Assembly: GCA_009775125.1 (NCBI GenBank)
Contig: VSPD01000019.1
Coordinates: 1 to 46,527, forward strand
Reading direction: 5' to 3'
From: Muribaculaceae bacterium
Lineage (GTDB): Bacteria > Bacteroidota > Bacteroidia > Bacteroidales > Muribaculaceae
Length of the DNA stretch: 46,527 nt
A model generated the notes under the pieces. It saw nothing but the letters and a program-made list of their open reading frames with translations. It made no database searches and had not been told where the DNA came from. Every line of letters starts with the position of its first letter. Position 1 is the first letter of the stretch. Positions 6,788 through 14,660 of this stretch are shown piece by piece. Made by a program: the position numbers and the translations under genes.

Positions 6788-8292
6788 TAGTGGTGCTTCC
6801 GCCAATAAATGTGCTGATGCCGTCGCCGGGGTCGGAGGCTGTAAGGGCACACGCCATCCGGCATGGTGTGGATTGCCGGATATTATACGGAAATATCATG
6901 TTAGGACGGGATGGCATGATAGATGAGACATGGCCGAATTTCTACCGGTTGCTCCCCTTCATTTGCCTATATCACAGTCTTGTATCCAGCGATGAAGACG
7001 CGTTCGGTCGTGCTGTATGCGAACTTATGAAATTTATGCAAATGTCAAAGAACGAGGTTTTGGAATTCCTTAGCAGGTTGTGCAGATATCTCGAAAATTT
7101 TGTCGAGGGACTTGCGGCCTGTCATCTGGTGGCTTTTTCCTCGAAATTCCACCAATGGGCTGCTGTTGCAGTCGTTGCTCATTTGATAAAAGCGCGCTTT
7201 TCGGAAACTAAAATATACATGGGCGGACAAAATACCCATGCGGAAAGCAAAGCCATGGTAAAATTATGCCCCGATGTGGATTATTTCGGTTGGGGAGAAG
7301 GAGAGGTGCCATTTCTTGATATGCTGCAAAAGGTATCAAGGGGAATATTCGATGGAAACGCACGCACTATTGCTCGTAATGCAGCGTCATTGGAGCCGGG
7401 TCAGAACGCCGGAGGATACGTTAATCTCCGTGAATTTGTCCCTCTGCAATTGGATAGTTATTTTGATGCAAGAGAAGGCAGGAGGATGGAAGCGGTTTGT
7501 CTTGAACGTAGCCGCGGGTGCAATTGGAACAAATGTACGTTTTGTTTTTTGAGCCGGGGTTATAAATTCCGGGTGAAACCTGCTGAGGTGTTGAAACGTG
7601 AAATCCTGCATTACATAGAAAAATATGGTGTCACTTGTTTTCAATTTCTTGACAATGATATAGTTTGCGGCGATATTTCAGGATTTGGCGATTTTCTTGA
7701 CAGTATGATTGAGATAAAGCAGTGTCACCCCGGATTTGTAATCAATATGGCGGAGTTGTCGCCCTCCGGAATTACCGACGAATTGATTAAAAAGATGGCA
7801 GCAGCGGGATTTACCAATGTGCAAATAGGCCTTGAGACGCTTTCTCCTACGGTGATTCGGAAATTTAACAAAAAGCAATCTCTTGATGAGAATCTTTGCT
7901 TCATACGTAAGGCGGTAGAGTCGGGGATGCATCCTGTTGGACTGAACATAATCATAAATTATCCCGATGAAGAAGAACAGGACATAGTTGAGTGCATGGA
8001 AACACTGGCATCGATAAGCGACCTGATAGCCTCCGGTGCCATTGAATTCCAAATGCCACACCTGATGGTGGCTCACTATTCACGGTATATGAGGGAGGTG
8101 GAAATACAAAATCTCCGGGATAAGTATACACAAAACAGATATTACAGTTTTTTGCACAGCGACAATATAACCGGGTATGACAGATTCGATGTATTCCAGT
8201 TCTCTAACCCTGAGATTGCACATGCGAAAGAATGGAAATTATTATATGATAAAATACTTTATTATAAAAAACGAGTGAATAAACATTTTTAA
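6769..8292 (+). CDS. B12-type radical SAM enzyme, RiPP maturase-like
   Basis: This 507-aa protein has an N-terminal region resembling a cobalamin-binding domain (to about residue 190, with GG at 152-153 and GWGEGE at 174-179) and a radical SAM barrel starting at LERSRGCNWNKCTFC. The cluster cysteines are 251, 256 and 259, spaced CX4CX2C instead of the usual CX3CX2C. The SRGC..CTFC context resembles the RiPP maturation radical SAM protein 1 family (TIGR03975), where the first spacing is also extended. Known relatives methylate unactivated carbons or do other chemistry on peptides. The ATG lies within the YcaO gene, so translation is coupled. No SPASM domain is visible. C-methylation is an inference only. 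Confidence 0.82.
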   Translation: MDKRCVIVVLPPINVLMPSPGSEAVRAHAIRHGVDCRILYGNIMLGRDGMIDETWPNFYRLLPFICLYHSLVSSDEDAFGRAVCELMKFMQMSKNEVLEFLSRLCRYLENFVEGLAACHLVAFSSKFHQWAAVAVVAHLIKARFSETKIYMGGQNTHAESKAMVKLCPDVDYFGWGEGEVPFLDMLQKVSRGIFDGNARTIARNAASLEPGQNAGGYVNLREFVPLQLDSYFDAREGRRMEAVCLERSRGCNWNKCTFCFLSRGYKFRVKPAEVLKREILHYIEKYGVTCFQFLDNDIVCGDISGFGDFLDSMIEIKQCHPGFVINMAELSPSGITDELIKKMAAAGFTNVQIGLETLSPTVIRKFNKKQSLDENLCFIRKAVESGMHPVGLNIIINYPDEEEQDIVECMETLASISDLIASGAIEFQMPHLMVAHYSRYMREVEIQNLRDKYTQNRYYSFLHSDNITGYDRFDVFQFSNPEIAHAKEWKLLYDKILYYKKRVNKHF

Positions 8293-8304
8293 CAAATTAA
8301 CAAA

Positions 8305-8832
8305 ATGGGATTTTTTAGTAACCTTTTTGGCGGTGGCGGTGCGAACCTTGCCTATCCGCAGCCTCATCGAGTGGCTCCCAAAAATTTGGGGGATGCTATC
8401 AATGAGTTGAAGCGTCTCTCGGGGTGTTTCGACAATATTGCTGAAGAAGCAGGATGGTTTGATGTTGAACTCATCAATCCGTTTTTTGATGCCTACAATC
8501 AGGTGATAACCATGACGCAAATATCGACATCAAGACGTATCGAACGGGTTTATCCCTTGTGTCCGGGCGGTGATCCATGTTCTGTCCTGTCTGTGCAGGG
8601 AAAACTGTTGTTTGTGGCATTTTCTCCTTTTTACGATGCGAATGAACGTTTCTATCGCCCGTTCGGAATGTTCTCCCAATTTCAGAGTCTGGATGGCGAT
8701 TTCTCTATCGTGAAGCCGGACATGATGAAATATCTGGTCTACTGTAATCCGTACGGAGAGTCCGTGCTTGTGAATTATGCTAACCGTCTTTGGATTGACG
8801 GCCGTGTCCACAGAGTGTACAATCTTCGTTAA
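8305..8832 (+). CDS. Unrecognised RiPP-cluster protein, 175 aa
   Basis: Last gene of the cluster, 12 nt after the B12-type radical SAM gene. It starts MGFFSNLFGGGGANLAYPQP, a hydrophobic, glycine-rich opening, continues with a helical stretch (residues 27-55) and then beta-rich sequence ending in WIDGRVHRVYNLR. No signal peptide, membrane helix or catalytic motif is apparent. Cysteines occur at several sites (SGCFDN, PLCPGGDPCS) but without a recognisable metal motif. I do not recognise a family. It may be a small accessory or immunity-like protein; that is inference from position alone. Confidence 0.7.
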   Translation: MGFFSNLFGGGGANLAYPQPHRVAPKNLGDAINELKRLSGCFDNIAEEAGWFDVELINPFFDAYNQVITMTQISTSRRIERVYPLCPGGDPCSVLSVQGKLLFVAFSPFYDANERFYRPFGMFSQFQSLDGDFSIVKPDMMKYLVYCNPYGESVLVNYANRLWIDGRVHRVYNLR

Positions 8833-8837
8833 TGGGG

Positions 8838-8908
8838 ATTTACATAATTGCAGAAAAAAAGGATTTACGGGCAATCCGTAAATCCTTTTTTTCTGCAATT
8901 ATGTAAAT
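8838..8908. terminator. Perfect 33-bp palindrome, bidirectional terminator
   Basis: Arms 8838-8870 and 8876-8908 are perfectly complementary with a 5-nt loop. Each strand has a GC-containing inner stem (ATTTACGG/CCGTAAAT) followed by a run of seven T, so it would terminate transcription from both sides. It fills nearly all of the gap between the convergent RiPP operon and the alginate-lyase/GH88 gene. Confidence 0.85.
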
Positions 8909-8914
8909 TGGAGG

Positions 8915-11260
8915 TTATTTTCCGGCGCGGCGGGTGAGGGCTTCGAGGTAGTAGTAGTCGGCGTAGTTGAGGGGGACGTCGATTTCGGAGCCGGCGGGGT
9001 GGTGACCGGTGGAGTGGAGGAGGAAGCCGCCGGTGCTGTGGCGCGGAGCGCGGTATGAATTGTAGAGGGTGTCGACGACGCGGTCGGCATAGTCGGTGTA
9101 GGCGCGGGCTTCGGTGGGGCCGACGTAGCGTGCGAGTTCGTAGAGGGCGGAGGCGGTGATGGCGGCGGCAGACGCGTCGCGCGGGATGGCGGCGAGGTCT
9201 TGGCCGGGTGCGGTGATGCGCGGATCCGACATGTCCCAGTAGGGGATGAGGTCGGCGGGCATGTTGTCGTAATTCATTATAAGCGAGGCGATGCCGCGGG
9301 CCATGTCGAGATATGCGAGGTCGGCTGTGTAGCGGTGGCACACTGTGTAGCCGTAGAGGCCCCAGGCCTGGCCGCGCGCCCAGACGGATTCGTCGGCATA
9401 ACCCTGGGCGGTGACGCGCTCGTGGACGGAGCCGTCGGCGGGGCGGTAGTCGACGACGTGATATGAGGAACGGTCGGGGCGGAAATGGTTGTGCATCGTG
9501 GTGTTGGCATGTGCTATGGCTATGTTGCGGTAGGTGGAGTCGCCCGTGAGTTCGGTGGCCCGGAACATGAGTTCGAGATTCATCATGTTGTCGATAATCA
9601 CCGGGAACGACCAGCGTTCGGCATTGTGGTCCCACGAGCGTATGGCGCCGACTGTGGGGTTGAAGCGTGTGGCGAGGGTGGAGGCGGCGGTGAGCATCAC
9701 GTCGCGCATCGACTGCTCGCCGGTGAGGGCATAGCCGTTGCCGAATGTGCATCCGAGCATGAAGCCGAGGTCGTGGGTGCCGGCGTGGTTTTTGGCTTCC
9801 TCGATGCGCCACGACCATGTGAGGGCGTTGCGTCGCCAAAGAGGGTTGTGGGTGTTGCGGTAGAGGAGCCACATGGAGCCTCCGAAGAAGCCCGAGCACC
9901 AGTCGTGGGGGTGAACAAGCACAAGCGAGGAGTCTGTGGCGTTGAACGTGCGTGGGATAAACCGGCGGGCGGCGGCGTTGTCGCGGCTGCGCAGGGCTTT
10001 CTCGGCCAGGGTTATGGCGTAGGTCATCTGGTCGCAGGCGTGAGCCATGGCGTTGTCGTAGGTGGTCGGGGTGTAGTAGACGAGCGAGAATGTTTCGTCG
10101 GGGTCGGCGTCGAAGTGGCGTGTCACGGTTTCGGCAAAAAGGGCGTGGGTGCCTTCTTCGGCTTCGGGGAGGAAGCCTACGGTGCGCGCAAGGTCGGCGC
10201 ACAGGCGGCGGCGCGAGCGGTCCATGCCCGAAATCTGCTGATATGGCCATGGGCGAGCGTCGTCGATATATTGGGTGAGGTAGGCCTGTGCTTTTTCTAC
10301 GAGGGCGTTCGATGCCGGCAGGCCGAGGCTCTGCGACATGAGCAGGATGTCGGTGAGATGCTCGAGGTTGTATTGCGAATAGTGGTAGGCCAGGGTGCGC
10401 TTCAATTCCTCGGGCTGGGAGCCGTCGGGGAGAATTTGTGCGTCGACGCGGCGCGATGGCACGGCTTGTGCTATCTTGCGTGCGCGGTCGCGGCGTCCGG
10501 CAAAGGCGTTGAAGGCTATGAGCTGGGCGTCGTAGGCCACGGAGTGATTGTTTGCGGCCTCGGCTTCCTGCCGGCCTTGCTCCGATTTTTCCATCCAAGA
10601 GGCGAGGTCGCCTACCCAGCGGCGGATTTGTTTCTTTTCCTTGGCCGACAAGGCGTCGGAGCGGAAGAGCACTTCGGCGGCATCGAGAGTCTCGACCAGC
10701 GAATAGGTGTCGATCAGCCCCCAGCAACGCCCTTTGTCGCCGTTGTGGCCGGGAGCCACCTGCGCATATTCGAGGTTGGGGTTCATGCGGGTGGCGGGGT
10801 CAATCATCCATGCGCGTAGCTGGCGAGCGGCAGCGTCGGCATATCGCTTTTCGCCTGAAAAATACCATGCGAGAGTCAGGTCGGTGACGCTCGAGGCCAT
10901 CTCAGAAAGGCGGTATCGGTCGAGAGCATATATTTCAGGGTTGGAGATGCCGTCGCGGTTGACATATGGCAGGCCGTCGGCGGTGTCAGGGTTTGGCCAC
11001 ATGTAGCGGGCCTGCGAAAGATAGTCGTGCATGTCGCCCGACGGGGCAGCATGAGGCTTGGTCATCACCGTGGCCGGTGCGAGCGTGGCCATGGAGTCGG
11101 CACGGGCAAGAAGCGATTCGTAAGCGGCAGTGTGGAAAGGCGACGAGCAGTTGGCGATGGAAGCCCGCACGTCGGAGAGGTGGTCCATATCCCACAAAAG
11201 CTGTGCATTGGCGGCCAAGGCCACTGTCACGGAAGAAATAAAGGCTAAAAAACGGTTCAT
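8915..11260 (-). CDS. Secreted alginate lyase family/GH88 fusion protein
   Basis: This 781-aa protein joins two uronate-acting domains. Residues 1-20 form a signal peptide (MNRFLAFISSVTVALAANAQ), chosen over an upstream in-frame ATG at 11293 for that reason. Residues about 60-330 match the alginate lyase superfamily (PF05426), with the NNHS motif at 237-240. Residues about 405-781 match glycoside hydrolase family 88 (PF07470, unsaturated glucuronyl hydrolase), with SWDH (Asp 544), IIDNMMNLELMF (Asp 557) and YADESVWARGQAWGLYGY. Together they could cleave a uronate polysaccharide by beta-elimination and then remove the unsaturated sugar. It acts in the periplasm or outside. The real substrate cannot be read from sequence; alginate is only the family name. 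No SusC/SusD pair is adjacent. Confidence 0.88.
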   Translation of the reverse strand: MNRFLAFISSVTVALAANAQLLWDMDHLSDVRASIANCSSPFHTAAYESLLARADSMATLAPATVMTKPHAAPSGDMHDYLSQARYMWPNPDTADGLPYVNRDGISNPEIYALDRYRLSEMASSVTDLTLAWYFSGEKRYADAAARQLRAWMIDPATRMNPNLEYAQVAPGHNGDKGRCWGLIDTYSLVETLDAAEVLFRSDALSAKEKKQIRRWVGDLASWMEKSEQGRQEAEAANNHSVAYDAQLIAFNAFAGRRDRARKIAQAVPSRRVDAQILPDGSQPEELKRTLAYHYSQYNLEHLTDILLMSQSLGLPASNALVEKAQAYLTQYIDDARPWPYQQISGMDRSRRRLCADLARTVGFLPEAEEGTHALFAETVTRHFDADPDETFSLVYYTPTTYDNAMAHACDQMTYAITLAEKALRSRDNAAARRFIPRTFNATDSSLVLVHPHDWCSGFFGGSMWLLYRNTHNPLWRRNALTWSWRIEEAKNHAGTHDLGFMLGCTFGNGYALTGEQSMRDVMLTAASTLATRFNPTVGAIRSWDHNAERWSFPVIIDNMMNLELMFRATELTGDSTYRNIAIAHANTTMHNHFRPDRSSYHVVDYRPADGSVHERVTAQGYADESVWARGQAWGLYGYTVCHRYTADLAYLDMARGIASLIMNYDNMPADLIPYWDMSDPRITAPGQDLAAIPRDASAAAITASALYELARYVGPTEARAYTDYADRVVDTLYNSYRAPRHSTGGFLLHSTGHHPAGSEIDVPLNYADYYYLEALTRRAGK

Positions 11261-11328
11261 AGAATTCAAGGAAGGAAAAGGGCGCGGAGTCACGGCCCGA
11301 AATTTAATATTAGGATTATGATTCGGTG

Positions 11329-11336
11329 CAAATTTA
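11329..11336 (-). promoter_or_regulatory. -7 box of the alginate lyase/GH88 gene, split from its -33 box
   Basis: The minus strand reads TAAATTTG, 69 nt upstream of the start codon. No TTTG lies at the right distance in the present sequence. If the segment between the two 17-bp direct repeats is removed, a TTTG at 12583-12586 falls 21 nt upstream. This suggests that a YhcG cassette separated the two promoter elements. Confidence 0.5.
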
Positions 11337-11346
11337 CGAAAAAATC
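11330..11346. repeat. 17-bp direct repeat, left copy, flanking YhcG pseudogene
   Basis: AAATTTACGAAAAAATC is repeated exactly at 12555-12571. Bases immediately outside both copies differ. The pair brackets the frameshifted DUF1016 gene like a target-site duplication. Confidence 0.65.
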
Positions 11347-11354
11347 AGGATTTA

Positions 11355-12472
11355 TTATAATAGTTTTTTCAGTTCCTCCACATCAGGCAGAGCCTCACGC
11401 AGTTTCTTCGGCATATCGGAGTTCATGCGGTATGTTGCTACGCCCATAGGTTTGGCGTAATCCTGGATTACGTATTCCACAAAATCTTTGTCGGCGGTCT
11501 TGCATAGGACAATGCCGATAGATGGATTTTCATGTGGCTTCTTCACCTTGTCGTCGAGGATGCGGAGATAAGTCATGAGTTGGGCAAGGTAGCCGGTCTT
11601 GAAATCTCCGGTTTTAAGTTCCACCACAACAAGGCAGTTCAGTTCGCGGTTGAAGAACAATAGGTCGGGAAAAAAATCGTGGGAGAAAGCCTCAAGATGA
11701 TATTGGTTGCCGATGAAGGCGAAATCGCGCCCGAAGGTCATGATAAACTTCTTTACGTTGTGAACAATTTATTTTCAACAACTCGCTCGTCAATATCCTC
11801 AATATCGCGGATGCCGATTTCTTCTGTGTTGATGAAGTCGAGGAAATACTCGTCCTTGAACATGTCGAGGGCCTTAATTGCAACGCTGCTATCCTTGATG
11901 GTTTCAGAAAAATTCGAGGGCATTATACCGTAATGTTCGGCGACATTTTTTTTGATTTGCACCAATAAGAAGCGCTTATTCCATCTGTTTTCTGTGGCAA
12001 GTTTGATATATTTCCAGCGTTTTTCCGTATCTTTTACACCATTTAGGATTATCATGTGGTGACTAAAACTCAGATTGAGGAAAAATTCCATATCGTCAAC
12101 CGTGGCTGACGATTTAACAGGAAACAGGGATATCGAACTAATTTCGTCAGCCGCGACTGACGAATTGACAAACATAGGAGACCACTCCTCGTAGAATATT
12201 CTCATATATTTGAGGTTGGTTTCCGAGAAACCTTTTAATCCGGGCAGTTCTTTTCGCAGTTGCTCTGAGATGGTCTTGATGGCTCCGGTTCCCCAGAATC
12301 CTTCGCGCGAATTAACAGAGATGTATCTTCCGATACCATAGTATAAAGACAGCATTTCGCGGTTTACCAATTTGGCAGCCTGATACTGGCTTCTAAGAAT
12401 AGCCTCTTTTATTATATTTACCGCAACGTTATAATCGGTTGTCGGTTTTGGTGAGAATTTATCTATCTTCAT
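11355..12472 (-). pseudogene. Frameshifted DUF1016 (YhcG) PD-(D/E)XK nuclease
   Basis: Two pieces in different frames make up one YhcG-type protein. The first (ATG 12472 to a stop at 11753) is the DUF1016 N-terminal helical domain, opening with MKIDKFSPKP and including LSLYYGIGRYIS. The second (to 11355) is the nuclease domain with PDLLFFNRELNCLVVVELK, the PD-(D/E)XK core. Comparison with the intact copy at 14661 places the break in KLFT/NVKKFIMTFG, consistent with loss of one base near 11755. The C-terminal part keeps its catalytic residues, so the damage is recent, or it is a sequencing error. YhcG proteins are poorly understood, widely multi-copy nucleases linked to mobile DNA and defence. 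The promoter TACCTTTG lies just upstream of ATG 12472. Confidence 0.82.
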
Positions 12473-12554
12473 GACAATGGCAAAGGTATATAAAAAACTT
12501 GAATTTATAAGACGGAAGATTTGAAGAATGTCATTGACTTGGCTGCCTTATATG

Positions 12555-12571
12555 AAATTTACGAAAAAATC
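12555..12571. repeat. 17-bp direct repeat, right copy
   Basis: Exact copy of 11330-11346. It lies upstream of the TIGR02757 promoter. Together the copies delimit a cassette of about 1.2 kb carrying only the YhcG pseudogene. Confidence 0.65.
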
Positions 12572-12592
12572 CGTTTATGAGCCAAAAAACAT

Positions 12593-12600
12593 TATCTTTG
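12593..12600 (+). promoter_or_regulatory. -7 box of the TIGR02757 gene
   Basis: TATCTTTG matches TAnnTTTG and lies 18 nt before the ATG at 12619, giving a very short untranslated leader. Confidence 0.6.
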
Positions 12601-12618
12601 CAGATATTTTAATCAGCA

Positions 12619-13386
12619 ATGGAAGAAGTTCTTGACATAAAGGAAATGCTCGACCGTGAGGCGGCAAGAATTAACAATCCCGAGTTTATCGACGCCGATC
12701 CCGTGCAGTTTCCACGGCGGTTTTCCGACGTGCGCGACATCGAAATAGTGTCGCTGCTCTGTTCTACCATAGCCTGGGGCAACCGTAAGATGATATGCCG
12801 CGACTGCGAGAAGATGCTTGCGCTTATGGACTATCAGCCGTATAATTATGTGGCCGACGAGGGCTACGAGGACCTGCCCGAGGGCAATATCCACCGCACG
12901 TTTTTCAACCGCAACCTGCGCCACTATCTCCGTGGGCTTCGCCGTATATACGCCCGGCACGGCTCGCTTCAGGATTTTGCGCGCGCCGAAGGCATTGCCG
13001 CGTCGGAGGCTCCGTCGTGGATGTTGGTGGCCGCCCTCAACCGCGAGTTGGCCGATGCCAACGGAGGGGTGCGCGACAGCCGCTGCACTCCGCAAAATCT
13101 CGACACCACGGCGCTCAAACGCGTGAATATGGCTCTACGCTGGCTTGTGCGCCGCGACGGAATTGTCGACCTTGGCGTATGGGATGTAATCTCGCCCTCG
13201 CAGCTGTTTATTCCTCTCGATGTGCATGTAGGCCGCGTGAGCCGCGGACTTGGCTTGCTCTCACGCAAGCAGGACGACCGTCGCGCCGTGGTAGAACTCA
13301 CCGACACGCTTCGCCGTTTCCGTCCCAACGACCCTGTGCTCTACGACTACGCCCTTTTTGGCCTCGGCATCGAGTTCAAGGGTTAA
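12619..13386 (+). CDS. TIGR02757 (DUF2400) family protein
   Basis: A 255-aa member of TIGR02757, a Bacteroidetes-centred conserved family of unknown function. Typical segments are visible: VSLLCSTIAWGNRKMI near residues 45-60 and FIPLDVHVGRVSRGLGLL near residue 200. The pattern recalls helix-hairpin-helix DNA repair proteins, but no glycosylase function is established. There is no signal peptide, so it is cytosolic. Its 3' end overlaps the convergent glycosyltransferase gene by 11 bp, which leaves no room for a terminator between them. Confidence 0.85.
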   Translation: MEEVLDIKEMLDREAARINNPEFIDADPVQFPRRFSDVRDIEIVSLLCSTIAWGNRKMICRDCEKMLALMDYQPYNYVADEGYEDLPEGNIHRTFFNRNLRHYLRGLRRIYARHGSLQDFARAEGIAASEAPSWMLVAALNRELADANGGVRDSRCTPQNLDTTALKRVNMALRWLVRRDGIVDLGVWDVISPSQLFIPLDVHVGRVSRGLGLLSRKQDDRRAVVELTDTLRRFRPNDPVLYDYALFGLGIEFKG

Positions 13387-14536
13387 GTGAAACTGTCGCT
13401 AAAATTTTGTCGACATACTTGTCCCAGGTGTATCCGGCCACGGCGTTGTGCGCGTCGCGGCACATTCGGGCATAATTCTCCGATGTCATCACCGACAGTA
13501 TGTTTTTAGCCAGATCTTCGGCGCTGTCGGAGTGTTGGAAGGCTCCGAAACTTATGTCTTTGCCGAATTCTGCGGTAAAATCGTCGTAAGGAGCGACAAC
13601 GACGGGGATGTGGTAGAACATGGCTTCTATCGTCGAGCTGTATCCGGCCCAGCCACGTGTAGGATTCACAAACACCGATGCTTGCGAAAGCAAAGAGTAG
13701 TACTTTTCGGCTTCGGCGGGCACGTCCTTTCTCAGGTATCCGTGGCAGCGGACGCCTTCGATGCCTTCAACGGCCAGTTCGTGTCCGGTCATGCCGATTA
13801 TGTCGAGCGACGCGCCGGGCAATTCACGGCGGATAAGCCTGAACGCTTCCACAAGGCGGCGCGCTCCGTCGATATACTTTGCGTTGCCGATAAAAAGAAT
13901 TTTTTGAGCGGCGCGTTTTCCCTCGATAAGAGTGTCGGCAGCCGGATGCGGCTTGGGATTCATGTCGTTCACTACATTCATGCCCATATGGCGCGCGTCA
14001 GACTCGGGGCAGTATCCGAGCATAAGCCGTTGGCTGTAAGGAAACAATGTGACAACGTGCTCGGCCTTGGTCATCACCTCGTTTTGATGGCGTATATATC
14101 TTGTCTCGGGGCTGTCGGGTTCACGGCGCATACGGTCGCGCACGAGGATTTCAAGAGTCCAGTCGCCGAACAGGAGAGTGGGTATGGAGCTGAACTTGTT
14201 GTAGAAATCGTAGCAAGCAAAGATGCAGAGGTCGGCATTCGGGAAGGTTTTGACGGCCCGTTTGATATTCCGGTAAGCGAGGGCGATAAAAATGCGGCTC
14301 ATTTGAAATCGGAATGTCGACCGGCTTCGTAAAACCTTTTTCTCGGCGCGGATAATCTTGTCGGCGATTTTTGTAAGCCGGGTCAACCCTTCATATAGAT
14401 TGACTCGCCTCACGGTGACGCCCTTCTTTTCGAGCGTTCGCGTGAAAAGATATGGAACGTTGCTCCACGTGGAGGCATCGGACGAATCTCCATATGTGAA
14501 AAAAATCACTTCCTCGATTTTACGTTTAGTCGACAT
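13376..14536 (-). CDS. Group 1 (GT4-like) glycosyltransferase
   Basis: This 386-aa protein has two Rossmann-like halves. The N-terminal half is acceptor-binding. The C-terminal half shows the GT-B nucleotide-sugar pocket with KILFIGNAKYIDG, LDIIGMTGHE, and the S-x-VNPTRGWAGYSSTIEAM segment that places the usual E-x7-E-like acidic residues. It probably transfers a sugar in cell-surface polysaccharide or glycoprotein synthesis, but donor and acceptor cannot be read. It stands alone instead of in a polysaccharide cluster. The start ATG 14536 follows a TAACTTTG box at 14559-14566. The gene runs towards the TIGR02757 gene. Confidence 0.78.
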   Translation of the reverse strand: MSTKRKIEEVIFFTYGDSSDASTWSNVPYLFTRTLEKKGVTVRRVNLYEGLTRLTKIADKIIRAEKKVLRSRSTFRFQMSRIFIALAYRNIKRAVKTFPNADLCIFACYDFYNKFSSIPTLLFGDWTLEILVRDRMRREPDSPETRYIRHQNEVMTKAEHVVTLFPYSQRLMLGYCPESDARHMGMNVVNDMNPKPHPAADTLIEGKRAAQKILFIGNAKYIDGARRLVEAFRLIRRELPGASLDIIGMTGHELAVEGIEGVRCHGYLRKDVPAEAEKYYSLLSQASVFVNPTRGWAGYSSTIEAMFYHIPVVVAPYDDFTAEFGKDISFGAFQHSDSAEDLAKNILSVMTSENYARMCRDAHNAVAGYTWDKYVDKILATVSLNP

Positions 14537-14558
14537 GAGCCATTTCTTTGTTACAATA

Positions 14559-14566
14559 CAAAGTTA
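14559..14566 (-). promoter_or_regulatory. -7 box of the glycosyltransferase gene
   Basis: Minus strand TAACTTTG, 22 nt before ATG 14536. It is divergent to and only 23 bp from the plus-strand box at 14590. Confidence 0.6.
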
Positions 14567-14589
14567 ACAATTTATCCGCAGATAATTGT

Positions 14590-14597
14590 TATTTTTG
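14590..14597 (+). promoter_or_regulatory. -7 box formerly serving the ATP-grasp-like gene
   Basis: TATTTTTG fits TAnnTTTG and lies 15 nt before the duplicated start of the ATP-grasp-like gene at 14613. It now drives the inserted YhcG gene, and possibly the displaced gene by read-through. Confidence 0.55.
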
Positions 14598-14612
14598 CAC
14601 TAAATTAAAACC

Positions 14613-14635
14613 ATGGCAGTGAAACTTCATCTTTT
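14613..14635 (+). repeat. 23-bp direct repeat: orphan start of the ATP-grasp-like gene
   Basis: This 23-bp sequence, beginning ATGGCAGTGAAACTTCATC, is identical to 15802-15824, the first codons of the ATP-grasp-like gene. Here it opens a 12-codon reading frame (MAVKLHLLSKIS) that stops at 14651, 9 nt before the YhcG ATG. The pair brackets the YhcG gene as a target-site duplication would. Confidence 0.8.
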
Positions 14636-14660
14636 GTCGAAAATTTCATAACTTTACGAT

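Noticed and set aside
619..8832. Assignment of the cluster to thiopeptides, lanthipeptides or classical TOMMs
   Set aside because: No LanB-type dehydratase, no azoline dehydrogenase and no pyridine synthase is present; only YcaO and radical SAM enzymes are seen.
8865..10727. A 620-codon open frame on the minus strand overlapping the alginate lyase/GH88 gene in another frame
   Set aside because: It is arginine/proline-rich filler typical of a GC-rich shadow frame; the GH88 and lyase motifs are in the other frame.
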